Assembly: GCF_002834385.1 (NCBI RefSeq)
Contig: NZ_PITQ01000007.1
Location: 62,001-126,000, forward strand
Reading direction: 5' to 3'
Source of the DNA: Rahnella sp. AA
GTDB lineage: Bacteria > Pseudomonadota > Gammaproteobacteria > Enterobacterales > Enterobacteriaceae
Length of the DNA: 64,000 bases
The position numbers and the translations under genes were made by a program. The notes under the pieces were generated by a model. That model had not been told where the DNA came from, ran no database searches, and was given only the letters and a program-made list of their open reading frames with translations. Shown here one piece after another: positions 9,380 to 20,815 of the stretch. Position 1 is the stretch's first letter; the number at the start of each line of letters is the position of its first letter.

Positions 9380-11116
9380 GTGCCACGATATCGTGAACTG
9401 GGTTTGTTATTTGTACTGCTGGCCCCCTCACTTTCCATGGCAGCGAAAGTGCGTTTGCAGCTGGAAGGCCTGGATGGCGAGTTAGAAAAGAACGTGCGCG
9501 TTCGTTTATCTTCTATTCAAAGTGACGAAGTTGGGGCTAACGGACGGTTCCGCGCGCGCGTGAGTACCGCTATTGAACAAGGGTTGCGGCCCCTGGGTTA
9601 TTATTCCCCGACCATTGATTTTGATTACCGCGAAACACCGCCGCCCGGCAGGCCAGTGCTGATTGCCAAAGTGACGCCCGGTACGCCGGTTAAAATTGCG
9701 GGTACTCACGTCGTCATTGAGGGTCAGGCATCTAAAGATAACGAATTTGAAAAACTGAAAGAAACCGACGTTCCTGCTGTAGGTACGATTTTAAATCACG
9801 GTACCTATGACAATTTCAAAAGCTCGCTGACGGGTATTGCGCTGCGCAAAGGTTACTTTGATGCGAATATGCGTAAAAGTCAGCTTGGTGTCATCGAAGA
9901 CGAACATAAAGCCTTCTGGGATATTCAGTTCGATAGTGGCGAACGCTACCGCTTTGGCGACGTTCATTATCAGGGCTCGCAGATCCGTGAAGAATATCTG
10001 CAAAATCTGGTGCCATTCCATCAGGGTGATTTTTACACATCGGCGCAGCTGGCTGAGCTTAACCGCCGCCTGTCTGCCACCGGATGGTTTAACTCTGTTG
10101 TTGTGTCACCAGATTTTACTGATGCCAAAACGACGAAAACATTGCCACTGACTGCCGTGGTGACGCCGCGTACGGAAAATACCATCGAAACCGGTTTGGG
10201 CTATTCGACAGACGTCGGGCCTCGTGTAACGGCAAACTGGAAAAAACCTTGGGTTAACGATCGCGGGCAAAGCTTTGAAACCTCGACAACGCTGTCTGCG
10301 CCAGAACAGTCCCTGGACTTCTCGTATAAGATCCCGCTGCTGAAATCGCCACTTGAACAATACTATCTGCTGCAAGGCGGATTTAAGCGTGAAGACCTGA
10401 ATGACACTAAATCAGACTCAACGCTGGTAACGGCATCGCGCTACTGGGATCTCTCGAGCGGCTGGCAGCACGCGATTAACCTGCGCTGGAGTCTCGACCA
10501 CTTTACACAAGGCAGTGTCACCAACACCACGATGCTGATTTATCCGGGTGTCAGCCTCAACCGTACACGTCAGCGCGGTGGCCTGATGCCGACCTGGGGC
10601 GATTCACAGCGCTATTCTCTGGATGTCTCTGATACCACCTGGGGTTCGGATGTCGATTTTGCCGTGGTTCAGGCGCAAAACGTCTGGATCCGCACGCTGG
10701 CGGAAAAGCATCGTTTCGTTTTTCGCGGCAATCTGGGCTGGATTGAAACGAATGACTTTGAGCGGGTGCCTCCTTCCCTGCGCTTCTTCGCGGGTGGTGA
10801 TCGAAGCATCCGTGGCTATAAATACAAATCGATTTCCCCCCGTGATGATGAAGGCAAGCTGACGGGGGCCTCTTATCTCGGCACCGGTTCTGTGGAATAT
10901 CAGTACAACGTGACCGGAAAGTGGTGGGGCGCGGTGTTTGTCGACTCCGGTGAAGCGGTGAATGACATTACGCAAAGCGATTTCAAAACCGGTGCGGGCG
11001 TAGGCGTGCGCTGGGCTTCACCGATCGGCCCGGTGAAATTAGATGTGGCCGCACCTGTCGGCGACAAAGATGAGCATGGATTGCAGTTTTATATCGGTTT
11101 AGGTCCGGAATTATGA
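9380..11116 (+). CDS. tamA: Translocation and assembly module outer-membrane protein TamA
   Basis: 578 residues using the GTG at 9380, which has AGGAG five bases upstream; a GTG at 9374 abuts the ribosome site. A signal peptide (ending LAPSLSMA) precedes three POTRA domains (about 22-265) and a 16-strand Omp85 barrel. The lid-loop motif SIRGYKYKS and the terminal strand [11 protein letters not shown] are clear. With TamB it moves autotransporters and lipids across the envelope. It overlaps tamB by four bases (ATGA), so the two are translationally coupled. Confidence 0.97.
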   Translation: MPRYRELGLLFVLLAPSLSMAAKVRLQLEGLDGELEKNVRVRLSSIQSDEVGANGRFRARVSTAIEQGLRPLGYYSPTIDFDYRETPPPGRPVLIAKVTPGTPVKIAGTHVVIEGQASKDNEFEKLKETDVPAVGTILNHGTYDNFKSSLTGIALRKGYFDANMRKSQLGVIEDEHKAFWDIQFDSGERYRFGDVHYQGSQIREEYLQNLVPFHQGDFYTSAQLAELNRRLSATGWFNSVVVSPDFTDAKTTKTLPLTAVVTPRTENTIETGLGYSTDVGPRVTANWKKPWVNDRGQSFETSTTLSAPEQSLDFSYKIPLLKSPLEQYYLLQGGFKREDLNDTKSDSTLVTASRYWDLSSGWQHAINLRWSLDHFTQGSVTNTTMLIYPGVSLNRTRQRGGLMPTWGDSQRYSLDVSDTTWGSDVDFAVVQAQNVWIRTLAEKHRFVFRGNLGWIETNDFERVPPSLRFFAGGDRSIRGYKYKSISPRDDEGKLTGASYLGTGSVEYQYNVTGKWWGAVFVDSGEAVNDITQSDFKTGAGVGVRWASPIGPVKLDVAAPVGDKDEHGLQFYIGLGPEL

Positions 11117-14100
11117 GTTTATTTAAGAAAATCTGCCTGGGTTTCCTGATTTTCCTGTTGCTGATCGTCAGCCTCCTGGCGTTTTTAGTCGGTACGCAAA
11201 CAGGCCTGCATCTGATGATCAACGGCGCGAACCGTTTTGTGCCGGGGCTGAATATCGCCAGCACCGAAGGCGGATGGCGTGATCTGACGCTTAAAGGCGT
11301 GCATTACGAAATGCCGGGTGTTGACGTGAAAGCGGGGGAATTCCATCTTTCGCTCGATTTCTCTTGCCTGAAAAACAGCGCGCTCTGTGTTAACGCGCTT
11401 CGCGTGAAAGATGTCAATGTGGTCGTTAATACCAAAGAGATGACGCCTGCGGCTCAACCTGTGCCGGAAAGCGGGGAGCCGCTGACCAATCTCAGCACGC
11501 CGTATCCGATTACGTTGCGCGTGCTGACGCTGGATAATATCAACGTGACGCTCGATGACCGGGCGATTTCTCTGGCGTCATTCCGCACCGGCGCGCACTG
11601 GGAAGGGCGGTCGATTCAGCTGATGCCAACGCACATCGGCGGGTTGCTGATTGCCTTGCCGAAAACGCCGGTCAATCCGTTACCCGAAGTGGTTCAGGCG
11701 GCGCAGGACAAAGCGGTCGAAAAGGCTACCGGGAAACCCGCTGAACCGGCCGTAGTCGTACCTGAAAAGCCACTCGGTGAAACCTTACAGGAGCTGTTTG
11801 CCAAACCGCTGCTGCCTGAATTGCCTGATTTCCGTTTACCGGTCGATCTGGATATTCAGCAGATCCTGGGTGAAAACCTGCGTCTGACTGGTGACACCGA
11901 TGTACTGATTACCCGTTTTGAGCTGAAGGCCAGTACGCAAAATCAAATCGTTAAGCTTGATAAATTGCAGGTACGTTCGCCACAGGGTTCGCTGGACGGC
12001 ATCGGGCAGGCGACGCTGAATCAAAACTGGCCGGTGGACATGACGGTCAATACCGCCGTCAATCTCGATCCGCTTAAAGGCGAGAAAATCAAACTCAAAA
12101 TCGCCGGGGGACTGCGCGATAAGCTCGATGTCGGGCTGAATCTTTCCGGCCCGGTACGTGCTCAGCTGGCGTTACAGACTCAGCTGGCGGAAGCCGGACT
12201 GCCGCTGGATCTGAAACTCAGCAGCGATGCGTTGCAGTGGCCGCTGACCGGCACGCCGCAGTATCAGGTGAAAGGCTTCAAACTGAATTTCAGCGGCAAA
12301 GCGACGGATTATGCGCTTTCGCTGCGTTCTGATTTCAAAGGCGATCAGATACCGCCCGCCACGCTGACCGTCGACGGTAAAGGGAACGTGGAGCAATTCA
12401 AACTGACGTTGCTGCGTCTGGCGGCGCTGGAAGGGAATACGGATCTGACCGGCGTGGTCGACTGGAGCAAAGCGATCAGCTGGAACAGCGAACTGAAACT
12501 GACGGGAATTAACACCGCCAGACAGTGGCCGGACTGGCCAGCGAAGTTGCAGGGAAAAATTACCACGCGCGGCAGCCTGTACGGCGGTACGTGGCAGATG
12601 CAGGTTCCGGTGCTGGACCTGACCGGTAACGTCAAACAAAACGCCGTCAAAGCGCAAGGCAATGTGCGCGGAAACAGCTACGGTCAGTGGGATATTCCGC
12701 AACTGCATCTTGAACTGGGCCGCAACAATCTGGACGTGAAAGGCAAGCTCAGCGACACCTGGAATCTGGACGCCAAAGTGGATGCGCCGCATCTCGATGG
12801 CGCACTACCGGGGTTGGGTGGCGTAGTGAAAGGAATGCTGCAACTGCGCGGTGACCTGAAAGCGCCGAAGCTGCTGGCCGACCTGACCGCTACCGGCCTG
12901 AAATGGCAGGCGCTGACGGTGCGCCGCGTGGATGTGAAGGGCGACGTCAGTTCCACCGACCAGATTCAGGGTAACCTTGCGGTGCGTGTTCAGCAGCTTA
13001 AACAGGATGCGCTGGATATTTCAGATATCAATCTGGAAGCCAAAGGCAACGAAAATCAGCATCAGCTGACGCTGAAGGTGGATGGCAAACCGGTATCCGG
13101 CCGTCTGGCGCTGACCGGCAGTTTTGACCGCGCAACCGAAGAATGGAAAGGCAATATCAATAATACGTCGTTTGATACGCCGGTCGGGCAGTGGCGTCTC
13201 AACCGTTCTATCGCACTGGATTATTTCAATAAAGAGCAACGAATTACCGTCGGGCCACATTGCTGGCAGAACCCGAATGCAGATTTATGCGTGCCGAAAA
13301 CCATCGATGCCGGTGCCAGCGGGCAGGCCAGCGTGGTGCTTAACCGTTTTGATCTGGCCATGCTCAAACCCTTCCTCACCGATGATACGCAACTGAGCGG
13401 AACGTTCAGCGGCAAAGCTGACGTGAGCTGGAAAGCCGAAAGCAGCCTGCCGCAGGCCAGTGTTTCGCTGGTGGGCAAAGGTGTGAAAGTGCAGCAACTG
13501 GTGCAGGGAAATCCGTTGCCGGTGGCGTTCGACACGCTGAACCTGAATGCCGGGCTAAACAATGGCCGGGCAAATCTCGACTGGCTGATCAAAATTGCCA
13601 ACAACGGGCAACTGGACGGCAATATCCAGATCGCCGATCCGCAGGGGAAACGTAATCTCAGCGGGAATGTAAATATTGCCCGTATTTCAATGGCATTGCT
13701 GCAACCTGCACTGATGGATGGCGAGAAAGCTTCCGGTATCCTGAATGCCAATCTTCGCCTCGGCGGTGATGCGCAGAAACCGCAGGTCTTCGGCAAGCTG
13801 GCGCTGACCGGCGTGGATTTCGACGGGCAGTTTATGCCGTTCGATATCACGGATGCCAATATCAATATCAATTTCAACGGTATGTCGTCGATTATGGAAG
13901 GCGTCATCAAAACCGCTCAGGGCCAGCTGGCACTGAACGGGAATGCCGACTGGAGTGTCATTAACGCATGGCGTGCACGCATTGCGGCGCGTGGCGATCG
14001 CGTGCGGGTTTCGGTGCCGCCGATGGTGCGTCTGGACGTTTCACCAGATTTAGTGTTTGATGCCACACCGCAATTGTTCTCGCTCAACGGTACTGTTGAT

Positions 14101-14925
14101 ATTCCGTGGGCACGGATTACGGTGCAGGAATTGCCGGAGAGCGCTGTCGGGGTATCGTCGGACGAAGTCATGCTGAATGATCAGCGCCAGCCGATCGCGC
14201 CAGCAAGTACATCCATCCCGATCAACAGCAATCTGATGGTGAATATCGGTAAGGATGTACGCCTTGATGCTTTCGGCCTGAAAGCCCGGCTGGAAGGCGC
14301 GCTGAAGGTCGCGCAGGACAGTCGTGGTTTGGGACTGAACGGGCAAATCAATATTCCGTCCGGACGTTTCCACGCCTATGGGCAGGATCTGATTGTGCGT
14401 AAAGGGCAGTTGTTATTCTCCGGTCCGGCAGACCAGCCGTTACTGAATCTGGAAGCGATCCGTAACCCGGAGGCGACAGAAAATGACGTTGTGGCCGGTT
14501 TACGCGTCACCGGCGAGGCCGATGCACCTAAACTTGAAATATTCTCAGATCCGGCAATGTCGCAGCAGGAAGCCTTGTCCTACCTGCTTCGCGGGCAGGG
14601 ATTAGATAATTCCGGTGGTGACAGTGGTGCAATGACCTCAGCTCTTATCGGGTTAGGGGTTGCGCAAAGTGGTAAACTTGTGGGTAAAATCGGCGAGGCA
14701 TTCGGTGTCAGCAACCTGGCGCTGGATACTCAGGGCGTTGGGGACAGTTCTCAGGTGGTGGTCAGTGGTTATGTTTTACCGGGGTTACAGGTGAAATATG
14801 GCGTCGGGATATTCGACTCACTGGCGACTCTGACTCTGCGCTATCGGTTGATGCCTAAGCTCTACCTGCAGGCTGTATCGGGCATCGATCAGGCATTAGA
14901 TTTGCTCTATCAGTTTGAGTTTTAA
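11113..14925 (+). CDS. tamB: Translocation and assembly module inner-membrane protein TamB
   Basis: 1270 residues, about the E. coli size. One N-terminal membrane anchor (residues 7-27) leads into a very long repetitive beta-rich region (AsmA/VPS13-like beta-taco) that spans the periplasm. The C-terminal DUF490 domain ends [21 protein letters not shown] and contacts TamA. The family is now viewed as an inter-membrane phospholipid conduit (TamB, YhdP, YdbH) as well as an autotransporter assembly factor. A proline/alanine/glutamate-rich insert lies near residues 190-225. Confidence 0.97.
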   Translation: MSLFKKICLGFLIFLLLIVSLLAFLVGTQTGLHLMINGANRFVPGLNIASTEGGWRDLTLKGVHYEMPGVDVKAGEFHLSLDFSCLKNSALCVNALRVKDVNVVVNTKEMTPAAQPVPESGEPLTNLSTPYPITLRVLTLDNINVTLDDRAISLASFRTGAHWEGRSIQLMPTHIGGLLIALPKTPVNPLPEVVQAAQDKAVEKATGKPAEPAVVVPEKPLGETLQELFAKPLLPELPDFRLPVDLDIQQILGENLRLTGDTDVLITRFELKASTQNQIVKLDKLQVRSPQGSLDGIGQATLNQNWPVDMTVNTAVNLDPLKGEKIKLKIAGGLRDKLDVGLNLSGPVRAQLALQTQLAEAGLPLDLKLSSDALQWPLTGTPQYQVKGFKLNFSGKATDYALSLRSDFKGDQIPPATLTVDGKGNVEQFKLTLLRLAALEGNTDLTGVVDWSKAISWNSELKLTGINTARQWPDWPAKLQGKITTRGSLYGGTWQMQVPVLDLTGNVKQNAVKAQGNVRGNSYGQWDIPQLHLELGRNNLDVKGKLSDTWNLDAKVDAPHLDGALPGLGGVVKGMLQLRGDLKAPKLLADLTATGLKWQALTVRRVDVKGDVSSTDQIQGNLAVRVQQLKQDALDISDINLEAKGNENQHQLTLKVDGKPVSGRLALTGSFDRATEEWKGNINNTSFDTPVGQWRLNRSIALDYFNKEQRITVGPHCWQNPNADLCVPKTIDAGASGQASVVLNRFDLAMLKPFLTDDTQLSGTFSGKADVSWKAESSLPQASVSLVGKGVKVQQLVQGNPLPVAFDTLNLNAGLNNGRANLDWLIKIANNGQLDGNIQIADPQGKRNLSGNVNIARISMALLQPALMDGEKASGILNANLRLGGDAQKPQVFGKLALTGVDFDGQFMPFDITDANININFNGMSSIMEGVIKTAQGQLALNGNADWSVINAWRARIAARGDRVRVSVPPMVRLDVSPDLVFDATPQLFSLNGTVDIPWARITVQELPESAVGVSSDEVMLNDQRQPIAPASTSIPINSNLMVNIGKDVRLDAFGLKARLEGALKVAQDSRGLGLNGQINIPSGRFHAYGQDLIVRKGQLLFSGPADQPLLNLEAIRNPEATENDVVAGLRVTGEADAPKLEIFSDPAMSQQEALSYLLRGQGLDNSGGDSGAMTSALIGLGVAQSGKLVGKIGEAFGVSNLALDTQGVGDSSQVVVSGYVLPGLQVKYGVGIFDSLATLTLRYRLMPKLYLQAVSGIDQALDLLYQFEF

Positions 14926-14956
14926 CTCATGTGACTTTTACTATACGAATATAAAC

Positions 14957-15310
14957 ATGCGAATAATTGTTTACGGCAGTTTACGACGCAAGCAAGGCAA
15001 CAGTCATTGGATGACGAATGCTCAATGGCTGGGTGACCATGAGCTGGAAGGATATGCTCTGTATAATCTGGGGCATTACCCTGCTGTAATTCCAGGGGAA
15101 GGAAAGGTTTATTGCGAAGTTTACCGCATTAACTCGTCAATCATGGCTGAGTTGGATGAACTGAAAAGTAATACGAAAGATTACCGTCGTGAGCTGATTT
15201 CGACACCTTATGGCAGCGCCTGGATTTATCTCTATATTCGCTCACTGGATGGTGTGCCGAGAATTGAGGGTGGCGACTGGGTGAAGCGTAACGAACCGGT
15301 TAACGAATAA
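14957..15310 (+). CDS. ytfP: YtfP, gamma-glutamylcyclotransferase-like fold
   Basis: 117 residues starting MRIIVYGSLRRKQGNSHWM; the YGSL signature marks the AIG2/GGCT fold, which can cyclise gamma-glutamyl amines. The true substrate is not known. ATG 14957 gives the E. coli length; no good ribosome site is visible, so reinitiation after tamB (stop 31 bases before) is likely. The DNA is more AT-rich than tamB. The gene closes the tamA-tamB-ytfP unit and ends at a bidirectional terminator shared with ppa. Confidence 0.93.
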   Translation: MRIIVYGSLRRKQGNSHWMTNAQWLGDHELEGYALYNLGHYPAVIPGEGKVYCEVYRINSSIMAELDELKSNTKDYRRELISTPYGSAWIYLYIRSLDGVPRIEGGDWVKRNEPVNE

Positions 15311-15363
15311 TCTGAGCAGGGTTGTCAGAAATATAGTCGTTACCAGGCAATGTGTTATACATA

Positions 15364-15394
15364 AAAAAACACCGTCCAGTGGACGGTGTTTTTT
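15364..15394. terminator. Bidirectional terminator between ytfP and ppa
   Basis: AACACCGTCC-AGT-GGACGGTGTT hairpin (15368-15390) flanked by A7 on the left and T8 on the right, so it can stop transcripts on both strands of these convergent genes. Confidence 0.92.
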
Positions 15395-15413
15395 TTCGTG
15401 CCGCAGAAAACAA

Positions 15414-15944
15414 TTACTTGTTTTTAGCGCGCTCGAAAGAGCTCACGATTTCAGCTTTTGCAGCAGCAGCATCAGCCCAACCGTCAACTTTCACCCATTT
15501 GCCTTTTTCCAGCGCTTTGTATTGCTCGAAGAAGTGAGTGATCTGGCCGCGCAGCAGTTCTGGCAGGTCGTTCACATCTTTGATGTGATCGTATTCTTTG
15601 CTCAGTTTAGTGTGCGGAACTGCAACAACTTTCGCATCTTCGCCAGATTCGTCAGTCATTTTCAGAACGCCAACCGGACGGCAGCGGATCACAGAACCTG
15701 GTTGCAGCGGGTATGGCGTTGGAACCAGTACGTCAACCGGGTCACCGTCCAGAGACAGCGTGTGGTTGATGTAACCGTAGTTCGCAGGGTAGAACATTGC
15801 GGTAGACATGAAACGGTCTACGAACAGTGCGCCGGTGTCTTTATCAACTTCGTATTTGATAGGATCCGCGTTTGCCGGGATTTCGATAACTACGTAGATA
15901 TCTTCTGGCAGTTCTTTGCCTGCCGGCACGTTCAGTAAGCTCAT
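15414..15944 (-). CDS. ppa: Inorganic pyrophosphatase
   Basis: 176 residues, the E. coli length, family I soluble pyrophosphatase. It hydrolyses PPi to drive biosynthesis. Active-site pieces include [15 protein letters not shown] (Glu and Lys ligands), the metal-binding DGDPVDVLV, and DVNDLP. It is highly expressed, shown by biased codons. Single gene, convergent with ytfP. Confidence 0.98.
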   Translation of the reverse strand: MSLLNVPAGKELPEDIYVVIEIPANADPIKYEVDKDTGALFVDRFMSTAMFYPANYGYINHTLSLDGDPVDVLVPTPYPLQPGSVIRCRPVGVLKMTDESGEDAKVVAVPHTKLSKEYDHIKDVNDLPELLRGQITHFFEQYKALEKGKWVKVDGWADAAAAKAEIVSSFERAKNK

Positions 15945-16260
15945 TGTTGGTTTCCTTCATTGAACCAGGAATAGAGTGCCGCACATTATAGCCAACTCTC
16001 CCGTGATTTCCCGCCCTTTTCGTCGTATCGCGTTTGCGTATTTTCCGGCACGACCTGCTGTTGGGGATCGGCAAAATCTTCAGAATTGGCAGTAAAGTTT
16101 ACACATCCGTCACTTTTCCGTGTAACTGCCTGTTTTTACTTTTCTTATCAAGAGATTCAGTGGATTGCCGATAACAATATTCATATAAAAAATCAGGCAA
16201 ACCTGATCCCTACCTCATTCGCAGTTTCTCCTTTTCACCTGAATAGCTGGATAACACCGT
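15945..16260. other. ppa-chemoreceptor divergent intergenic region
   Basis: About 316 bases holding the ppa promoter region on one side and a sigma-28-type promoter (listed separately) for the chemoreceptor on the other. Nothing else is recognisable. Confidence 0.6.
16148..16174 (+). promoter_or_regulatory. Sigma-28 (FliA) promoter of the chemoreceptor gene
   Basis: A perfect FliA -10 element GCCGATAA (16167-16174) lies exactly 11 bases after TCAAGAGA (16148-16155), a partial match to the TAAAGTTT -35 element. It sits 86 bases before the chemoreceptor ATG. Chemoreceptors are classic class 3 flagellar genes, so the context supports it. Confidence 0.75.
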
Positions 16261-17832
16261 ATGTTGAATAAGTTGAGCGTAAAAGCCGGTCTGATCGGCT
16301 TACTGGTCGTGATGACGTTGATTTTGTTGCTGGTTAGTATCCTGGGTGCTAATGCCATCCGGCAAAGTGCGACTTCGCTGCAAAAAATTAACCAGCTTCA
16401 GGGGGACGAACTGGGTTCGCTGGCCGACAGTTACAGTTTCTCACTGCGGACCCGTGTCGCCAGCGGTGTTGCTGTTCGCCAGCTGGAAATCGGCATGATG
16501 GATGACGCTAAATCCACCACCGACCGGATTGCCGGGTATATTAAACAGGCAGACACGGACCTGGCAAAATTCACCAGTATCCCGGACGACACGCAGCGCG
16601 GAAGGGATTTATCGGATGCGGTGAAAAAAGCTTACGATGCGTACAAGGCTAACGGCTTGGTACCACTCCTGGCGGCACTTCAGGCGCAAAGCGCTGACGG
16701 CTATTACGACGTGCTGGAAAACAAAATCACGCCATACAGCAATGCCTACGACAAAGCGCTGGCTGATTTCCGCGCTTACGCGGTGGACAATACCAGTCAA
16801 CGTATTGAACAGGCGCGTGCTGATGCGAGCATCCAGCTGACCGTGATTGCCATTAGTTTCATCATCGCGCTGGTTATCGCTGTTTTAGCCTGGTTTGCCT
16901 TGCAAAAAATCATTATGCACCCGCTTAAGTTCTCGATTGCGCAGCTGGAACACATCGCTAAGGGCGATCTGACGCATGAAATTGATGACTCTCGTAATAA
17001 CGAAATGGGGCGGTTGCTGAAAGCGATGAAGCAAATGCAGGATTCGCTGGCGCTTTCTGTAGGGCGCGTCCGTGATGCCGGGAATCAGATTGATGTAGGC
17101 TCCCGTGAACTGGCGGCAGGGAATGTCCATCTGGCGCAGCGTACGGAAGAATCTGCCGCTTCGCTGGAGGAAACGGCGGCGAGCATGGAACAGCTGACAT
17201 CGACCGTACGCATGAATGCGGCGAATTCTGAACAGGCTAATCAGCTGGCGCAAAGCGTATCGACTATTGCGGGCAAAGGCAGTGAAGTCGTGAATCAGGT
17301 GATGGACAAAATGCAGGGTATTACCGACAGTTCGAAACGCATTGGCGACATTATTACCGTCATTGACGGCATTGCTTTCCAGACCAATATTCTGGCGTTG
17401 AATGCAGCTGTTGAAGCCGCACGTGCCGGTGAACAGGGGCGTGGTTTTGCCGTGGTCGCGGGTGAAGTGCGAAGCCTGGCACAACGTAGCGCACAGTCCG
17501 CCAAAGAGATTAAAGAGCTGATTGTCGATTCTGAAAACCGGGTTTCTGAAGGCTCGGTGATGGTGAAATCTGCCGCCGACACCATGCTGGAAATTTCCAG
17601 TGAAGTGACGCGGGTGACCAGCCTGATGCGTGAAATTTCCATTGCGACAACGGAGCAGACGCACGGTATCGAACAGGTGAATGTGGCGATTACACAGATG
17701 GATCAGGTTGCACAGCAGAATGCGGCGCTGGTCGAACAGGCGACGGCGGCCACGCGTTCTCTGGAAGAACAGGCACAACTGCTGGCGGAAAGTATGGCGG
17801 TGTTCAAACTGAACCGGCCTTCACATTACTAA
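16261..17832 (+). CDS. Methyl-accepting chemotaxis protein, TarH-type sensor
   Basis: 523 residues with the layout of an E. coli-type chemoreceptor. There is a membrane helix at about 8-30, then a periplasmic four-helix TarH-like ligand domain (about 35-190) and a second membrane helix (about 191-212). A HAMP domain follows (about 213-265), then a long cytoplasmic coiled coil with the invariant hairpin tip [20 protein letters not shown]. It passes ligand information to CheA/CheW. The C-terminus ends FKLNRPSHY and lacks the NWETF-type tether for CheR/CheB, so it is a low-abundance (Trg/Tap-like) receptor. Ligand unknown. A FliA promoter precedes it and a terminator follows. Confidence 0.93.
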   Translation: MLNKLSVKAGLIGLLVVMTLILLLVSILGANAIRQSATSLQKINQLQGDELGSLADSYSFSLRTRVASGVAVRQLEIGMMDDAKSTTDRIAGYIKQADTDLAKFTSIPDDTQRGRDLSDAVKKAYDAYKANGLVPLLAALQAQSADGYYDVLENKITPYSNAYDKALADFRAYAVDNTSQRIEQARADASIQLTVIAISFIIALVIAVLAWFALQKIIMHPLKFSIAQLEHIAKGDLTHEIDDSRNNEMGRLLKAMKQMQDSLALSVGRVRDAGNQIDVGSRELAAGNVHLAQRTEESAASLEETAASMEQLTSTVRMNAANSEQANQLAQSVSTIAGKGSEVVNQVMDKMQGITDSSKRIGDIITVIDGIAFQTNILALNAAVEAARAGEQGRGFAVVAGEVRSLAQRSAQSAKEIKELIVDSENRVSEGSVMVKSAADTMLEISSEVTRVTSLMREISIATTEQTHGIEQVNVAITQMDQVAQQNAALVEQATAATRSLEEQAQLLAESMAVFKLNRPSHY

Positions 17833-17853
17833 TGCTTTAAATCTTGAGGCAAT

Positions 17854-17886
17854 AAAAAGGTGGCCCTAAAAAGCCACCTTTTTGCC
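17854..17886 (+). terminator. Terminator after the chemoreceptor gene
   Basis: AAAAAGGTGGC / GCCACCTTTTT perfect 11-base stem (17854-17864 with 17873-17883), 22 bases past the stop codon. Poly-A and poly-T flanks make it bidirectional. Confidence 0.88.
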
Positions 17887-17953
17887 TTTGTGAAACGCTA
17901 AGTTACAGAGGTATCACGTTCATTCTTCGATGATTCTTGAGTCAGATACAGGT

Positions 17954-18958
17954 TTATTCATCGGGGAATTTCGCGATAAAACGTTCCGCATCTTCAACCA
18001 TTGAGCTGTTACCGACGAAGAACGGTGCGCGTTCGTGCAGTTTTTGCGGAATGATATCCAGAATTCGGTTTTTACCATCGCTGGCTTTGCCACCAGCCTG
18101 CTCAGCCAGGAAAGCCATCGGATTGCATTCATACAGCAGACGCAGTTTACCGTTTGGGTGGCTGGCGGTGCTCGGATAAATGTAGATGCCGCCTTTGAGC
18201 AGATTACGGTGGAAATCTGCTACCAGCGAACCGATATAGCGTGAAGTGTAAGGGCGTTGTGTTGCTTCATCCTGCTCCTGGCAATACTTAATGTACTTTT
18301 TAACGCCGAGAGGGAATTTGATGTAGTTGCCTTCATTGATTGAGTACATGTTGCCCTTTTTAGGGAAACAGACTTTTTCATGGGACAGACAGAATACACC
18401 CAGTGACGGATCGTAAGTAAACGCATGAACGCCCGCGCCGGTGGTATACACGAGCATGGTGGATGAACCATACACGACATAACCTGCGGCAACCTGGCGG
18501 TTCCCCGGTTGCAGGAAGTCTGCTTCCGTTACGGGCTGGCCCAACGGGGAAGTCCTGCGGTAAATCGAGAAAATCGTCCCGACCGAGACGTTAACGTCGA
18601 TATTTGAGGAACCATCCAGTGGATCCATCAAAATCACGTATTTTGCATTTTCGGCGCGTTCACCCTCGAAAATAACAATTTCATCTTCTTCTTCTGACGC
18701 GATACCGGCAATTTCACCGCGCGCTTTCATGGCTGCTTTTAATTTTTCATTCGCGTACAGATCGAGTTTCATCTGCACTTCGCCCTGCACATTCTCTGCA
18801 CCGCTGGTGCCCAGAATATCCACCAATCCCGCTTTATTGATATCGCGGTGAATGATTTTGGCGCCGAGTTTTATCGCTGAAAGCAACGCTGTCAGTTCAC
18901 CGGTTGCATGTGGAAAATCTTGCTGCTTTTCAACAATAAATTCGCCTAACGTTTTCAT
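17954..18958 (-). CDS. fbp: Fructose-1,6-bisphosphatase class I
   Basis: 334 residues, the class I FBPase of gluconeogenesis, converting fructose 1,6-bisphosphate to fructose 6-phosphate. Metal and substrate motifs are intact: EEEDE (near residue 90), [18 protein letters not shown] (near residue 110) and [20 protein letters not shown] near the C-terminus. AMP-site and citrate-site residues follow the enterobacterial pattern as far as can be judged. It is divergent from mpl, the E. coli arrangement. Confidence 0.98.
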   Translation of the reverse strand: MKTLGEFIVEKQQDFPHATGELTALLSAIKLGAKIIHRDINKAGLVDILGTSGAENVQGEVQMKLDLYANEKLKAAMKARGEIAGIASEEEDEIVIFEGERAENAKYVILMDPLDGSSNIDVNVSVGTIFSIYRRTSPLGQPVTEADFLQPGNRQVAAGYVVYGSSTMLVYTTGAGVHAFTYDPSLGVFCLSHEKVCFPKKGNMYSINEGNYIKFPLGVKKYIKYCQEQDEATQRPYTSRYIGSLVADFHRNLLKGGIYIYPSTASHPNGKLRLLYECNPMAFLAEQAGGKASDGKNRILDIIPQKLHERAPFFVGNSSMVEDAERFIAKFPDE

Positions 18959-19125
18959 GACACTTTCCCTGAATCGAGGATAGATAACGGTACGTTAATA
19001 AAACTTTCACAAGAGCGAAGGCAGTTTAGCCCAAATATATGGACGAATCATAGGCAAATCCATTTCTTCTGGAGGATTCTGAGCGGTAGAATGGCGTCTG
19101 ACTTAAAGGCATTAATGGAAAATAT

Positions 19126-20505
19126 ATGCGCATTCATATTCTTGGGATTTGCGGCACGTTTATGGGCGGGCTGGCGATGCTGGCTCGTGCACAGGGGCAT
19201 CAGGTAACCGGTTCGGACGACAACGTTTATCCACCGATGAGTACGCTGCTGGAGAATCAGGGGATCGACCTGATTCAGGGTTATGATCCCGCACAACTGG
19301 ATCCGCATCCGGATCTGGTGATTATCGGCAATGCGATGACCCGCGGAAACCCGTGTGTTGAAGCGGTGCTGGAACAAGGGATCCCTTATGTGTCCGGCCC
19401 ACAATGGTTGCATGATCATGTCCTTCCCGGACGCTGGGTAATCGCTGTTGCGGGGACTCACGGTAAAACCACCACCGCAGGGATGGTCACCTGGATCCTC
19501 GAAGCCTGTGGCTATGAACCGGGGTACGTGATTGGCGGTGTACCTGGAAATTTCGACGTGTCTGCGCGTCTGGGAAACAGCCCGTTTATGGTGCTGGAAG
19601 CGGACGAATATGATTGTGCGTTCTTTGATAAGCGTTCCAAATTCGTTCACTACAGCCCGCGTACGCTGGTTCTCAATAACCTCGAGTTTGATCATGCTGA
19701 TATCTTTGATGATCTGAAAGCGATTCAGAAGCAGTTCCATCACCTGGTGCGCCTTGTGCCGGGGAAAGGCAAAATTATCCTGCCGGAGCACGATACGCCG
19801 CTGAAACAGGTGATGGCCATGGGTTGCTGGAGCGAGCAGGAATTTGCCGGTGATGCAGAAAATTGCGCCTGGGATGCAAAGAAATTGTCACCAGACGCCA
19901 GCTCTTTTGACGTTTATCTGCATGGCGACGTTGTCGGTCAGGTGAACTGGAATCTGGTGGGCGAACACAATATGCATAACGGGCTGATGGCTATCGCCGC
20001 TGCACGCCATGTTGGTGTTAAACCAGATGATGCCTGCAAAGCATTGGGCGATTTTATCAATGCCCGCCGTCGCCTTGAACTGCGTGGCGTGGAAAATGGC
20101 GTCAGCGTGTATGACGATTTTGCGCATCACCCGACGGCCATTCTGGCAACGCTTTCGGCATTGCGCAGCAAAGTGGGCGGGACGGCACGCATTCTGGCTG
20201 TTCTCGAACCGCGCTCAAATACCATGAAAATGGGCATGAGTAAAAATGAACTGGCGCCTTCCCTCGGTCGCGCCGATGAAGTGTTCCTGCTTCAGCCGCA
20301 GCATATTCCGTGGCAGGTTGCTGAAGTGGCAGAGCGCTGCATCCAGCCCGCGCACTGGAGTGCGGACGTCGATTCGCTGGTCGATATGGTGATCAAGGCT
20401 TCGCAGCCAGGCGATCATATTCTGGTGATGAGTAATGGCGGTTTTGGTGGCATTCACGGGAAGTTACTGACGGCGCTGGCTGCTAAAGCGGAAGCCGCTC
20501 AGTAA
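19126..20505 (+). CDS. mpl: UDP-N-acetylmuramate:L-Ala-gamma-D-Glu-meso-DAP ligase
   Basis: 459 residues of the Mur ligase family. It reattaches the recycled murein tripeptide to UDP-MurNAc in the cytoplasm. The Rossmann start MRIHILGICGTFMGGLA, the ATP loop GTHGKTT (residues 110-116), EADEYDCAFFD and the C-terminal DDFAHHPTAI motif are all present. It is transcribed alone and followed by an intrinsic terminator. The usual E. coli neighbour yjgA is not here. Confidence 0.97.
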   Translation: MRIHILGICGTFMGGLAMLARAQGHQVTGSDDNVYPPMSTLLENQGIDLIQGYDPAQLDPHPDLVIIGNAMTRGNPCVEAVLEQGIPYVSGPQWLHDHVLPGRWVIAVAGTHGKTTTAGMVTWILEACGYEPGYVIGGVPGNFDVSARLGNSPFMVLEADEYDCAFFDKRSKFVHYSPRTLVLNNLEFDHADIFDDLKAIQKQFHHLVRLVPGKGKIILPEHDTPLKQVMAMGCWSEQEFAGDAENCAWDAKKLSPDASSFDVYLHGDVVGQVNWNLVGEHNMHNGLMAIAAARHVGVKPDDACKALGDFINARRRLELRGVENGVSVYDDFAHHPTAILATLSALRSKVGGTARILAVLEPRSNTMKMGMSKNELAPSLGRADEVFLLQPQHIPWQVAEVAERCIQPAHWSADVDSLVDMVIKASQPGDHILVMSNGGFGGIHGKLLTALAAKAEAAQ

Positions 20506-20533
20506 CAGTCATACCCGCAGCGGATAAGCGGAA

Positions 20534-20561
20534 AGCACAGCGATGGCTGTGCTTTTTTTTG
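20534..20561 (+). terminator. mpl terminator
   Basis: AGCACAGC-CATC-type hairpin (AGCACAG / CTGTGCT) followed by eight T residues, 29 bases after the mpl stop. Confidence 0.92.
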
Positions 20562-20593
20562 CCTGGGATTTGGCAATGCGACGATTTGCAGAC

Positions 20594-20680
20594 AAAAAAA
20601 GGCCCTCAAAAACTTGAGGGCCAAAGGGTGTCGTCGGACAGGACGACGAGGGTTACGTTAGCAAGAGAGCAGCAGTGGCA
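20594..20680 (-). ncRNA. Candidate small RNA or processed 3' UTR
   Basis: On the minus strand a perfect nine-base stem GGCCCTCAA/TTGAGGGCC (20601-20622) with a four-base loop is followed by seven T residues, a textbook intrinsic terminator. It sits about 200 bases beyond the nearest upstream gene. Just before it are a GTCGTC/GACGAC hairpin and a single-stranded pyrimidine-rich segment (GCCACTGCTGCTCTC). The 5' end given is a guess; no clear promoter was found, so it may be the processed tail of the BhsA-like mRNA. Confidence 0.4.
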
Positions 20681-20815
20681 ATGTCTTCTCTCTTCCCAGC
20701 CTCAACAGCGTGGTTTATTTTCGCTGTATCTCTTCGGGAAATGGCTGTTGAAACCCGGTAACGCTAATTCAAGTACTCAAACAGTGGCTTTGTATCAGGG
20801 ACTGACTCAGAAATC

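Larger units (their letters stand above)
20506..20815. other. Structured untranslated region between mpl and the BhsA-like pair
   Basis: About 310 bases with no credible gene but unusual hairpin density. It contains the mpl terminator, a strong minus-strand terminator (20594-20622), a GTCGTC/GACGAC hairpin (20630-20646) and two mutually exclusive stems: ACAGCG/CGCTGT (20705-20710 with 20722-20727) and TCAACAGC/GCTGTTGA (20702-20709 with 20743-20750). It looks like a long 3' UTR or a small RNA on the minus strand. Confidence 0.6.

Noticed and set aside
16885-17778. 297-codon open frame antisense to the chemoreceptor
   Set aside because: Same reason: His/Arg/Phe-rich translation typical of an antisense shadow of the conserved signalling domain.
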